Source of the DNA: an uncultured Prevotellaceae bacterium
GTDB lineage: Bacteria > Bacteroidota > Bacteroidia > Bacteroidales > Bacteroidaceae
Length of the DNA: 26,047 nucleotides
Assembly: GCA_946403615.1 (NCBI GenBank)
Contig: CAMJAO010000005.1
Location: forward strand, 1-26,047
Reading direction: 5' to 3'
The notes beneath the pieces were generated by a model. That model had not been told where the DNA came from. It made no database searches and saw only the letters and a list, made by a program, of their open reading frames with translations. Below are positions 7,278 to 15,357 of the stretch, piece after piece. Made by a program: the position numbers and the translations under genes. The stretch's first letter is position 1. Each line of letters starts with the position of its first letter.

Positions 7278-7300
7278 GAAAATATAGGAAAACCTAGGAA
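7273..7300. repeat. 10-bp period CTAGGAA array, 3 units
   Basis: TAGGAA recurs at 7275, 7285 and 7295, exactly 10 bases apart, with CTAGGAA or CCTAGGAA context. The first TAG is the stop codon of aguB. A related CATTCCTC block follows at 7301. Confidence 0.7.
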
Positions 7301-7324
7301 CATTCCTCATACCACATTCTTTAA

Positions 7325-8593
7325 ATGTTTGCCCTTGCCGATTGCAATAACTTCTACTGTTCCTGTGAACGGGTATTCCACCCGGAACTGAACGGTGTGC
7401 CCGTCATAGTGTTATCCAATAACGACGGATGCGTCATTGCACGCAGCGAAGAAAGCAAGGCGTTGGGCATCAAAATGGGCACACCGCTCTATCAGGTGCG
7501 CGAGGTGTTGGAGCAGAACCATGTGGCGGTGTTCAGCAGCAACTACACGCTCTACGGCTCCATGTCGGGGCGCGTAATGAGTCTTCTGGCATCCTACACG
7601 CCTGCGCTCGACATTTATTCCATAGACGAGGCTTTTCTTGACCTTTCTGGTTTGGGCGAGGGCGTTGCATTGAAAACCTACGGCGAGGAGATTGCCGCCC
7701 ATGTGGGGCGCGCCACGGGCATTCCTATCTCTATCGGTGTCGCTCCCACAAAGACATTGGCGAAGATGGCGAGTAAGTTTGCCAAGAAATACCCCGGTTA
7801 TAAGCGCTGTTGTCTGATTGATACCGACGAACGGCGGAAGAAGGCCCTCGCCCTGTTCGAAATTAGTGATGTATGGGGCATCGGTCACCGCATCGCTGAG
7901 AAACTCAACTACCATGGTATCCACACCGCCGCTGATTTCGCCAACAAGTCTGAATCATGGGTACGCAGCCATTTCAACATAACCACCGTGCGCACATGGA
8001 AGGAGTTGAACGGCATCAGTTGTGTGAGCATCGACGAATTGCCCCGCAAGAAATCCATTTGCAACTCGCGCAGTTTTGCCGACCAGGGCGTCACAGACCG
8101 CAATGTGCTGGAGGAGGCAGTGGCCAACTTCGCCTCTCGCAGCGCCAAGAAACTGCGTGAGCAGAAATCCTATTGCCGCTGTATTACCGCTTTCGCCTAC
8201 ACCAGCCGTTTTCGCACCGATGTGCCCGGACATGTCATCTACGGGTCGCTGACCCTGCCCGTGGCCACCTGTGATAGTGGCGAACTGATACGTGCCGCCC
8301 TCCACGTGCTGCGCGAAGGCTATGCCGAAGGTGATTTCGCATATAAGAAAGCAGGTGTCATCCTCTGGGACATCGTCACCCATGAGGGTGTGCAACAAGA
8401 TCTCTTCGACCCCATAGACCGCAAGAAACAGGCGGCCCTCATCGAAGCCATCGATCAAATCAACAAAAAAAACGGCCACGACACAGTGCGCGTGGCCGTA
8501 CAAGGCACAAACATCCGTTTCGGCTTGAAACGTGAGTATATATCCCATCATTACACCACCGATATCGATGATGTGCTGAAGGCAAAACTATAG
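7325..8593 (+). CDS. umuC: Y-family DNA polymerase, UmuC-like (Pol V catalytic subunit)
   Basis: The product has 422 residues, the expected UmuC length. The N-terminal catalytic core includes Asp6 in ALADCNNFYCSCE, the nucleotide-contacting SNNDGCVIARS segment (31-41), and Asp101-Glu102 in SIDEAFLD, the three metal-binding carboxylates. A helix-hairpin-helix-like segment (IWGIGHRIAEKL) and a little-finger domain with the UmuC-type C-terminus follow. It should perform error-prone translesion synthesis together with cleaved UmuD. It lies 47 bases after aguB, so it may be read from the aguAB promoter; no -7 box of its own is visible. umuD is 9.4 kb away at 18006. The TAG stop again begins a 10-bp array. 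Confidence 0.93.
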   Translation: MFALADCNNFYCSCERVFHPELNGVPVIVLSNNDGCVIARSEESKALGIKMGTPLYQVREVLEQNHVAVFSSNYTLYGSMSGRVMSLLASYTPALDIYSIDEAFLDLSGLGEGVALKTYGEEIAAHVGRATGIPISIGVAPTKTLAKMASKFAKKYPGYKRCCLIDTDERRKKALALFEISDVWGIGHRIAEKLNYHGIHTAADFANKSESWVRSHFNITTVRTWKELNGISCVSIDELPRKKSICNSRSFADQGVTDRNVLEEAVANFASRSAKKLREQKSYCRCITAFAYTSRFRTDVPGHVIYGSLTLPVATCDSGELIRAALHVLREGYAEGDFAYKKAGVILWDIVTHEGVQQDLFDPIDRKKQAALIEAIDQINKKNGHDTVRVAVQGTNIRFGLKREYISHHYTTDIDDVLKAKL

Positions 8594-8676
8594 GTTCTCT
8601 TAGGAACACCTATGTCTCCCTAAGAGAACCTAAGTAGGCCTAGGAAAACCTAGAAATTCCTAGATAATCATAGGCT
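8591..8676. repeat. 10-bp period CCTAGG array, 9 units, between convergent genes
   Basis: TAGG, TAGG, TATG, TAAG, TAAG, TAGG, TAGA, TAGA and TAGG start at 8591 and then every 10 bases up to 8671, mostly preceded by CC and followed by A-rich triplets. The first TAG is the umuC stop codon. The array fills nearly the whole 104-base gap to the stop of the convergent pepD gene (8698) and may serve both as a 3' element. Confidence 0.75.
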
Positions 8677-8697
8677 GTTTCAAAGAGGCTCAACGAT

Positions 8698-10149
8698 TTA
8701 TTTCTCAGGTATTTCCTCGAGGGTCTTTTTGAGGAAATCCCAGAATTTCGGGACGCTGGGGATGAAGGCGCGCTCATTGGCGGTGTGCGGTGAGCGGAGC
8801 GTGGGACCGAACGAGCAGATGTCGAGGCCGGGATACTTGCCCAAAATGATGGAGCACTCCAGACCGGCATGCACCACTTGGATGACCGGTTCGTTGCCGA
8901 AGAGATCTTTGTAAATCTTCGCCATGACCTTCACAATCTCGCTGTCGGTGTTGGGATTCCATCCGCTGTAACCTTTACTCTGCGTCACTTTCATGCCAGC
9001 CATATTGAAGCAACTCTCTAAGGTCTCGGCGATATATTCCTTCATGCTATCCGAAGCACTGCGTGCGAGAATTTTCACAGCCGCCTTGCCACCACCGATG
9101 TTCACGATGGCGAGGTTGGACGAGGTCTCCACGATGTCGGGGATGGTGGGGATGTAACGGATGACACCGTTGTGGCAAGCATAGATAGCATCCACGAGAT
9201 TGTCCTGAATCTCCACGGGCACCTCCGTCTTCGGGGTCTCCACCTCTTCGGCAAAGAACTCAATGCCGCTCTCGATACCTTTATATTCCTCTTCGAACAG
9301 GTCGCGCCAATCTGCTACAGCCTCTTTCACAGCCTCGACGTTTTCTTTCGGCAGTGTGAGCACTACTTCGCACTCGAAGGGGATGGCATTGCGCATGTTG
9401 CCGCCATTCCACGAAACCAGTCGCGCGTCGTTCTCGCCGATGGCACTGCGCACGAAGCGCACCATCAGTTTGTTGGCATTGGCACGTCCCTCGCCTATCT
9501 CCAGTCCTGAGTGTCCGCCTCTCAGTCCTTTGAGGGTCACTTTCAGGGCGGCATCGTCGGGGTCGGTATCCGCTTCCTTATATTCCATGTTGGCGGTGAT
9601 GTCGAGACCACCAGCACTGCCGATGATCATCTCGCCCTCGTCCTCGGTGTCAAGGTTGAGCAGAATCTCGCCTTCCAGTTCGCCTGCAGGCAGGTCGTTG
9701 GCACCAAACATACCTGTCTCTTCGTCGGCGGTGCACAGTGCCTCTATCGGTCCATGTTTCAGGTCCTTATCCTCCATCACAGCCATGATGGCAGCGATGC
9801 CCAGTCCGTCGTCAGCGCCGAGGGTGGTGCCTTTTGCTTTCACCCAGTCGCCGTCAATCCAAGTCTGGATGGGATCGGTCTCGAAATTGTGTGTGCTTTC
9901 TTTAGTTTTCTGCGGCACCATGTCCATGTGAGCCTGCAAGATGACCGTTTTACGGTTTTCCATTCCGGGAGATGCGGGTTTGCGCATCACGATATTGCCG
10001 GCGGGGTCTTGGAAGGCCTCAACGCCTGCTTTCTTGGCAAACTCCAACAGGAACTGCTGCACTTTCTCACGATGTCCTGACGGACGTGGCACCTGTGTCA
10101 GCGCGTCGAAATTGCGCCAGATGCATTTTGGTTCAAGGTTTTTGATCAT
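8698..10149 (-). CDS. pepD: Aminoacyl-histidine dipeptidase (Xaa-His dipeptidase, M20 family)
   Basis: The product has 483 residues, the usual length for PepD. The M20 metallopeptidase motifs are in order: QAHMDMVPQ (His74, Asp76), TLGADDGLG (bridging Asp113 or Asp114), ADEETGMFG (catalytic Glu143, metal ligand Glu144), LNLDTEDEG, and near the C-terminus HAGLECSI with a metal-ligand histidine. The dimerisation (lid) domain is the insert at about 200-390. It hydrolyses Xaa-His dipeptides such as carnosine and other dipeptides in the cytoplasm using two zinc ions. It is probably co-transcribed with the flippase-like gene upstream (98-base gap holding a 7-bp array); no promoter of its own is visible. 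Confidence 0.94.
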   Translation of the reverse strand: MIKNLEPKCIWRNFDALTQVPRPSGHREKVQQFLLEFAKKAGVEAFQDPAGNIVMRKPASPGMENRKTVILQAHMDMVPQKTKESTHNFETDPIQTWIDGDWVKAKGTTLGADDGLGIAAIMAVMEDKDLKHGPIEALCTADEETGMFGANDLPAGELEGEILLNLDTEDEGEMIIGSAGGLDITANMEYKEADTDPDDAALKVTLKGLRGGHSGLEIGEGRANANKLMVRFVRSAIGENDARLVSWNGGNMRNAIPFECEVVLTLPKENVEAVKEAVADWRDLFEEEYKGIESGIEFFAEEVETPKTEVPVEIQDNLVDAIYACHNGVIRYIPTIPDIVETSSNLAIVNIGGGKAAVKILARSASDSMKEYIAETLESCFNMAGMKVTQSKGYSGWNPNTDSEIVKVMAKIYKDLFGNEPVIQVVHAGLECSIILGKYPGLDICSFGPTLRSPHTANERAFIPSVPKFWDFLKKTLEEIPEK

Positions 10150-10186
10150 AATTTATTGTTTTAAGGTTGTGAGGTCGATTTTCATT

Positions 10187-10242
10187 AGAAGCAAGAGGCA
10201 AGAAGCAAGAGGCAAGAGGCAAGAAGCAAGAAGCAAGAGGCA
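10187..10242. repeat. 7-bp period array AGRRGCA, 8 units
   Basis: Eight uninterrupted 7-base units of AGAAGCA or AGAGGCA run from 10187 to 10242, starting 5 bases past the stop codon of the minus-strand flippase-like gene (10248). The same repeat occurs with 12 units at 19971-20054. Confidence 0.85.
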
Positions 10243-10247
10243 AGAGA

Positions 10248-11282
10248 TTAGTTCTTCATTAGCGGAGTATTGTCCTTAACTTCCTTAACTTCTTTAACTT
10301 CTTCTCCTTCCCCGACCTTCCGTTTAACGCATATTCCTCCGAGGATGCCGAGGAGCACCACGAGGAAGGTCTGTATGGTGTGCACAATGAGGACGAAGAA
10401 GAGAGCGGCATTACTCTCCACTCCATATAGTATGAGCATCGTCTTCACAGCGAAATGCCAAGGTCCGGCTCCGTTGGGGGTTGGAACGATGACCGCGATG
10501 CTGCCCACGACAAATGACACGATGGCGGCGTCGAAGCCCAAAGAGGATGTGGCCTCGAAGCATTTGAAGGTCAATGAGAAATGGAAGAAGTAACTAAACC
10601 AGATGGCCACCGTGAAGAAGAGGTAAAGCCACACGTTGTTGACATGACGCAGCGAGATGACCCCTTGCCAGAGGTTGCGCACCACATCTTTGACCTTATT
10701 ATATATGGTCATTTTCCGCACCAGCAGAAAGACGAGCAGCAGCGCCGCCAGTCCGCAGATAAGCGTGACGATGTAGCCGGTGGTGGTAAACTGCCCGAAG
10801 AATGTGTCGAGGCGTGTGCCCGTACGTGAGAAAAACGTAGTAAACACCGGCATATTGACCAACAGTGCCACGGCTGTAGCCACGAGCATCACGATGGTAT
10901 CGACCGCCCGCTCGGTCACGACCGTGCCCAACGCCTTGGGGAATGACACATCGTCATAGCGTTTCAACACGCCGCAACGGGCAAACTCGCCGATGCGGGG
11001 CACGGCCAGACTGCTGGCATAAGAGATGAAAATGGCATAAATGGAGGTGGAGGTACGGGCACGCTCACCCAGCGGGTCGAGCGTCTGCCGCCAACGGAGT
11101 CCGCGAAACACCTGCGCCAGCACCCCGAAAGGCAATGACAACAACATCCACGACCAGTCCATCTCATCAAGTACCGACGAGAGTTGTGAAAAATCAAATC
11201 CGCGATACATCCAATACAGTATAGCCCCGCCCAAAATGAGGGGCAGGGATATTTTTAGGATGTAAGAGATTGTCTTTTTCAT
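10248..11282 (-). CDS. Lysylphosphatidylglycerol synthase-like membrane protein (UPF0104 family)
   Basis: The product has 344 residues with about 7-8 hydrophobic segments, and motifs typical of the flippase-like UPF0104/YbhN family: FRGLRWR near residue 64, RIGEFARCGVLKRYD, TVVTERAVDT and VPTPNGAGPWHF. Family members are linked to lipid or glycolipid transfer or flipping; no substrate can be read here. I start it at the ATG at 11282 rather than the in-frame TTG at 11294, because the TTG lies inside the -7 box (TAATTTTG). The transcript would be nearly leaderless. The C-terminal tail contains (EVK)3 encoded by a 9-bp tandem repeat at 10274-10300. The gene is divergent from the large SpoIID fusion. 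Confidence 0.85.
   Translation of the reverse strand: MKKTISYILKISLPLILGGAILYWMYRGFDFSQLSSVLDEMDWSWMLLSLPFGVLAQVFRGLRWRQTLDPLGERARTSTSIYAIFISYASSLAVPRIGEFARCGVLKRYDDVSFPKALGTVVTERAVDTIVMLVATAVALLVNMPVFTTFFSRTGTRLDTFFGQFTTTGYIVTLICGLAALLLVFLLVRKMTIYNKVKDVVRNLWQGVISLRHVNNVWLYLFFTVAIWFSYFFHFSLTFKCFEATSSLGFDAAIVSFVVGSIAVIVPTPNGAGPWHFAVKTMLILYGVESNAALFFVLIVHTIQTFLVVLLGILGGICVKRKVGEGEEVKEVKEVKDNTPLMKN
10274..10300. repeat. 9-bp tandem repeat (CCTTAACTT), 3 units, coding
   Basis: Three 9-base units at 10274, 10283 and 10292 encode Glu-Val-Lys triplets in the C-terminal tail of the flippase-like protein. The 9-base length keeps the reading frame whatever the copy number. Confidence 0.75.
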
Positions 11283-11291
11283 ATACCTTTG

Positions 11292-11299
11292 CAAAATTA
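11292..11299 (-). promoter_or_regulatory. -7 box of the flippase-like gene / pepD operon
   Basis: On the minus strand this reads TAATTTTG followed by CA. It ends 9 bases before the ATG at 11282, implying a very short leader. No clear -33 TTTG is seen. Confidence 0.5.
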
Positions 11300-11362
11300 G
11301 TCAAAAATATTGAATCATGTGTCTTTTTTTAGAAAAACAGCCCTCTTTCCCAAAAAAAATAT

Positions 11363-11370
11363 TAACTTCG
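11363..11370 (+). promoter_or_regulatory. Possible -7 box of the SpoIID-fusion operon
   Basis: TAACTTCG followed by CA is one mismatch from TAnnTTTG and lies 28 bases before the ATG at 11399. No convincing -33 element is at the right distance. Confidence 0.4.
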
Positions 11371-11398
11371 CACCTTGAATAGACTTAAATCATAAACG

Positions 11399-14300
11399 AT
11401 GCATCGAAATATTGACTGCTTTCTGCCTTGTGACGACATGGCGGTGGCTGAAAAGACGGTCGCCGACCTTCGCAAGGACAACCATGTTCAACATATATGG
11501 CTGCTCGCCACAGAGGCTTTTGCCCAAGAGCAGGCGGCACCAGCAGGCGCCGAGTGGCTTGTAGTAGAGCAACTCCTGTCAACGGCTGCCATGAAGACCA
11601 TCGCCATGACCGCGGAAGCACCCTATGTGTTGCTGGGGTTGAAGACCTCGCCCCTCACCTTGGGCTTATACGCTTTAGGACGATGGACAAAAGCCGCCAC
11701 AGACACCGGTGCGGCTATGGTTTATGCCGACCATTACTCCATCGAGGGCGACGCTGTGGTGAAACATCCCGTTATAGACTACCAGACAGGCAGTCTGCGC
11801 GATGATTTCGACTTCGGTTCGCTGCTGATGATCAAGACCGATCTGCTGCAAGCCTTTGCACAACAGCCCCAACAGAAAGAATACCGCTATGCGGGATTTT
11901 ACGACCTGCGGCTTTACTTGAGCCGTCAAGGGCAGTTGTTCCACCTCAACGAATATCTCTATACTGAACATGAGCATGACCTGCGCGCTTCGGGTGAGAA
12001 ACAGTTTGACTATGTGAACCCCCGCAACCGCGAGGTGCAGGTGGAGATGGAACAGGCCGTGACCGTTCATCTGGCAGAAGTAGGCGGACTGGTCGATACC
12101 TCACGTTATCACTCGATTGATTTCGACGAGGAGGAATTCGAGGTCGAGGCGTCGGTCGTCATCCCAGTGTTCAACCGCGAGCGCACCATATGCGACGCTG
12201 TCGATTCGGCCCTGTCGCAGAAAGCACCGTTCAAATACAATGTGATTGTGGTAGACAACCACTCCACCGACCGTACCACCGAGTTGCTCGAAGCGTATGA
12301 CGATACGCGGTTGGTGCACATTATCCCCGACCGTACCGATTTGGGCATCGGAGGCTGTTGGAATGTGGCGGTCAACGACCCGCGCTGCGGACGTTTCGCC
12401 GTACAATTAGACAGCGACGACCTCTATTCATCGCCCCGCACATTGCAACAGGTGGTCGATGCCTTCCGCAAGCAGAATGCGGCCATGGTGATTGGCTCGT
12501 ACCGCATGTGCGACTTCGACCTGAACACCCTGCCTCCGGGTCTCATCGACCATCGCGAGTGGACCGATGACAATGGCCCCAACAATGCCCTCCGCATCAA
12601 TGGCCTGGGGGCTCCACGCGCATTTTTCACCCCGCTGGTGCGCCGCATACAGTTCCCCAACACCTCATATGGCGAGGATTATGCGCTCGGACTGGCCTTC
12701 AGCCACCAATACCGCATCGGACGCATCTACAACGAGTTGTATCTCTGTCGCAGATGGGGCGGCAACAGCGACGCCGCGCTCAGCATAGACCGGGTGAATG
12801 CCAACAACCTGTATAAAGACCGTTTGCGCACGATGGAACTGTCGGCACGCCAACGGATGAACAGTGGTTGTGACGATGAGGAAGAAGATGACCAGTTGAC
12901 GCGTTTCTTCCGCCGTCAGTTGGCCCGATGGGATGACGCCCGCCAGCGCTACGATGACCTGGCCAACGTAAAAACCCGCGAATTAATGGATTTCAAAGTG
13001 CAATGGAATCCGGCACGGATAGTGTCAACAGGGGCGAAAATCGACGCGAAAGCCATCGCCGAGAGGCCTTGTTTCCTCTGCGGCGCAAACAGGCCGCAAC
13101 AACAGATTTTGCAATCCTTCGACGGGAAATTCGACATTTTGGTCAACCCCTACCCTATCCTACCCGTACATTTCACCATACCTTATAAGAAGCACCAGCC
13201 TCAAGCCATCGTCGGAAATTATGGCATCATCCATCAGTTGCTGACCGTCTATCCCGGGCTGACCGTTTTTTATAACGGTCCACATTGTGGCGCATCAGCT
13301 CCCGATCATCTGCATTTCCAGGCAGGCACGAGCGGCGTACTGCCTCTGCAGGCCACATGGCCACGGCTGAGCCGCGACCTCGAGCCGCTGGTGACGCTCA
13401 ACGACGAGGAGGGCCTGTTTGTCATCACCGACTATCCGTGTCCCGCACTGCTTATCCGCAGCAGGAAACGCGAATCCGACGAGCGGTTGTTCTCATACCT
13501 CTCGTCCATGCCCCAGACATTTGACAACAACACGGATTTCTCAGGGCTGACCACTAAACCCCTCAACCCTCAACCCTTAAACGACATCAACATCGTGAGT
13601 TGGCGCGACGGTGAGGACTATCTCTCCGTCATCTTCCCCCGCAGGAAACACCGTCCCGACTGCTACAACGCAACAGGCGATAAACAGATGATGGTCAGTC
13701 CGGGGGCGCTCGACATGTCGGGGTTGATTATCACACCGCGCCAAGAGGATTTCGAACGGATTACAGCCGACGACATCAGCCATATCTTGAGCGAGGTGGC
13801 GATGGATGCCAAGGATTTCCGTGCATGGACCGAAGAACTGCGCACCCGTCAGGCTACCATGACCAAGGCCGCTCCGCAAATGAAGAAAGAGCCGATGGTG
13901 AAAGTGGGTATCGTCAGCGCGCAGAAGATACATTTTGTGCTGAACGGCCCCTTCCTTGCCAAAGGCGAAGTGATAGACGGCGAACAGACCGTAGAGCTGC
14001 AAGAGGGCGGCATCGTCTGGCAGGGCAACCAATACCGAGAATTGGCGTTTGTGCCGAAACAATCAGAGACATCGTTCTCGCTGGATGATGTCACCATCGG
14101 TGTCAATTTCCACTGGCAACGGCAACAGACACAGACCTTCCTCGGCACCCTGCGGCTGGTGGTCGATGCTGACAAGATATGCGCCATCAACGAACTGCCG
14201 GTAGAGACCTATCTTTCGAGTGTCATATCCAGCGAGATGAGTGCCACCTCTTCGTCAGAACTGCTGAAGGCCCATGCGGTCATCTCACGCAGTTGGCTGC

Positions 14301-15202
14301 TTGCCCAGATGAAGAAACGCCAAGAGATGAGCGGTAAAGCCGACAATTTCTTCTCGTTTGTGCGCAAGGACGACGAGTTGATACGCTGGTACGACCGCGA
14401 AGACCACACCATTTTCGACGTGTGCGCCGACGACCATTGCCAGCGTTACCAAGGCATCACCCTGGCATCGCGACCTGAGGTGGTGGCTGCGGTGAAGGAA
14501 ACCCGCGGACAGGTGCTTTATGATGACGGCGACATCTGCGACGCCCGTTTCAGCAAGTGCTGCGGCGGTATGTCCGAGGAATTCCAATATTGTTGGGAAA
14601 ATCTGCCCAAACCCTATCTGAAGGCGGTCAGAGATATAGCGCCGGATGCGCCGGAAGTTCCGATTGACCTGACCGACAACAGCCAGGCGGAGCGTTGGAT
14701 ACGCACCGCTCCCGACGCTTTCTGCAACACCCACGATAAGAAGATACTGAGTCAGGTGCTCAATGACTACGACCAGGAGACCGCCGATTTCTATCGTTGG
14801 CAGGTAGAATACACCCAAGCGGAACTGGCCGCCCTGATAGAAGAAAAACTGCACTTGGGATTGGGCGACATCATCGCGCTGGAACCGCTAGAGCGCGGCA
14901 AGAGCGGGCGCATCTCACGTCTGAGAATCGTGGGCAGCGAACGCACCTTCACCATCGGCAAAGAACTGGAGATACGTCGCACACTCAGCCAGACACACCT
15001 CTACAGCAGCGCATTCGTGGTTGATGCCTTCGACGAAGAGAACGGCGTTCCGCAGCGTTTCCGTCTCACAGGTGCCGGCTGGGGCCATGGCGTGGGTTTG
15101 TGCCAGATAGGCGCGGCTGTCATGGGCGAAAACGGATATCATTACGACGAAATCCTCCTGCATTATTATCATGGAGCAGAGATCAAGAAAGTGTATAAAT
15201 AA
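11399..15202 (+). CDS. Fusion: two glycosyltransferase-like domains, DUF4922 (HIT-like), SpoIID/LytB
   Basis: The product has 1267 residues. Residues about 1-235 look like a degenerate GT-A domain (MVYADHYS near 107-114). Residues about 250-480 are a GT2 glycosyltransferase (ASVVIPVFNRERT, VVDNHSTDRT, acidic DSDD at 338-341). Residues about 500-815 match DUF4922, related to HIT/GalT-type phosphorylases: CFLC (Cys558, Cys561) and DHLHFQ at 636-641, which holds HxHxQ. Residues about 835-1265 are SpoIID/LytB, with Glu946 (VISSEM) at the position of the SpoIID catalytic glutamate and a C-terminal GWGHGVGLCQIGA. No signal peptide is visible, although SpoIID proteins normally act outside the cytoplasm. 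Two AmpG-like permeases follow. SpoIID cleaves denuded glycan strands in Bacillus; the substrate here is unknown. Residues 719-728 derive from a 7-bp repeat. Confidence 0.88.
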   Translation: MHRNIDCFLPCDDMAVAEKTVADLRKDNHVQHIWLLATEAFAQEQAAPAGAEWLVVEQLLSTAAMKTIAMTAEAPYVLLGLKTSPLTLGLYALGRWTKAATDTGAAMVYADHYSIEGDAVVKHPVIDYQTGSLRDDFDFGSLLMIKTDLLQAFAQQPQQKEYRYAGFYDLRLYLSRQGQLFHLNEYLYTEHEHDLRASGEKQFDYVNPRNREVQVEMEQAVTVHLAEVGGLVDTSRYHSIDFDEEEFEVEASVVIPVFNRERTICDAVDSALSQKAPFKYNVIVVDNHSTDRTTELLEAYDDTRLVHIIPDRTDLGIGGCWNVAVNDPRCGRFAVQLDSDDLYSSPRTLQQVVDAFRKQNAAMVIGSYRMCDFDLNTLPPGLIDHREWTDDNGPNNALRINGLGAPRAFFTPLVRRIQFPNTSYGEDYALGLAFSHQYRIGRIYNELYLCRRWGGNSDAALSIDRVNANNLYKDRLRTMELSARQRMNSGCDDEEEDDQLTRFFRRQLARWDDARQRYDDLANVKTRELMDFKVQWNPARIVSTGAKIDAKAIAERPCFLCGANRPQQQILQSFDGKFDILVNPYPILPVHFTIPYKKHQPQAIVGNYGIIHQLLTVYPGLTVFYNGPHCGASAPDHLHFQAGTSGVLPLQATWPRLSRDLEPLVTLNDEEGLFVITDYPCPALLIRSRKRESDERLFSYLSSMPQTFDNNTDFSGLTTKPLNPQPLNDINIVSWRDGEDYLSVIFPRRKHRPDCYNATGDKQMMVSPGALDMSGLIITPRQEDFERITADDISHILSEVAMDAKDFRAWTEELRTRQATMTKAAPQMKKEPMVKVGIVSAQKIHFVLNGPFLAKGEVIDGEQTVELQEGGIVWQGNQYRELAFVPKQSETSFSLDDVTIGVNFHWQRQQTQTFLGTLRLVVDADKICAINELPVETYLSSVISSEMSATSSSELLKAHAVISRSWLLAQMKKRQEMSGKADNFFSFVRKDDELIRWYDREDHTIFDVCADDHCQRYQGITLASRPEVVAAVKETRGQVLYDDGDICDARFSKCCGGMSEEFQYCWENLPKPYLKAVRDIAPDAPEVPIDLTDNSQAERWIRTAPDAFCNTHDKKILSQVLNDYDQETADFYRWQVEYTQAELAALIEEKLHLGLGDIIALEPLERGKSGRISRLRIVGSERTFTIGKELEIRRTLSQTHLYSSAFVVDAFDEENGVPQRFRLTGAGWGHGVGLCQIGAAVMGENGYHYDEILLHYYHGAEIKKVYK
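13553..13582. repeat. 7-bp type repeat inside coding sequence
   Basis: Units ACTAAAC, CCTCAAC, CCTCAAC and CTTAAAC with two extra C bases make up 30 bases, in frame, encoding the linker TKPLNPQPLN of the fusion protein. The same text type otherwise occurs only between genes (259-286, 1146-1187). Confidence 0.55.
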
Positions 15203-15243
15203 GGAATAAGGGGCAAAGAGCATAAGAAGACTTTTAAAAAATG

Positions 15244-15333
15244 CCTAAGAAAACCTAGGATGTCCTAAGGAAACCTAGGATGTCCTAGGAAATCCTAGGA
15301 AATCTTAAGAAAGCCTAGACCCCCTAAAAACAC
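15244..15333. repeat. 10-bp period CCTAGG array, 9 units
   Basis: Nine units start every 10 bases from 15244: CCTAAGA, CCTAGGA, CCTAAGG, CCTAGGA, CCTAGGA, CCTAGGA, CTTAAGA, CCTAGAC and CCTAAAA, each followed by a triplet that is mostly A/T-rich. Four units contain the palindrome CCTAGG. The array begins 42 bases after the SpoIID-fusion stop and ends 25 bases before the first MFS gene. Confidence 0.8.
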
Positions 15334-15357
15334 CCGAAATAAAAAGAAAACAACGAT

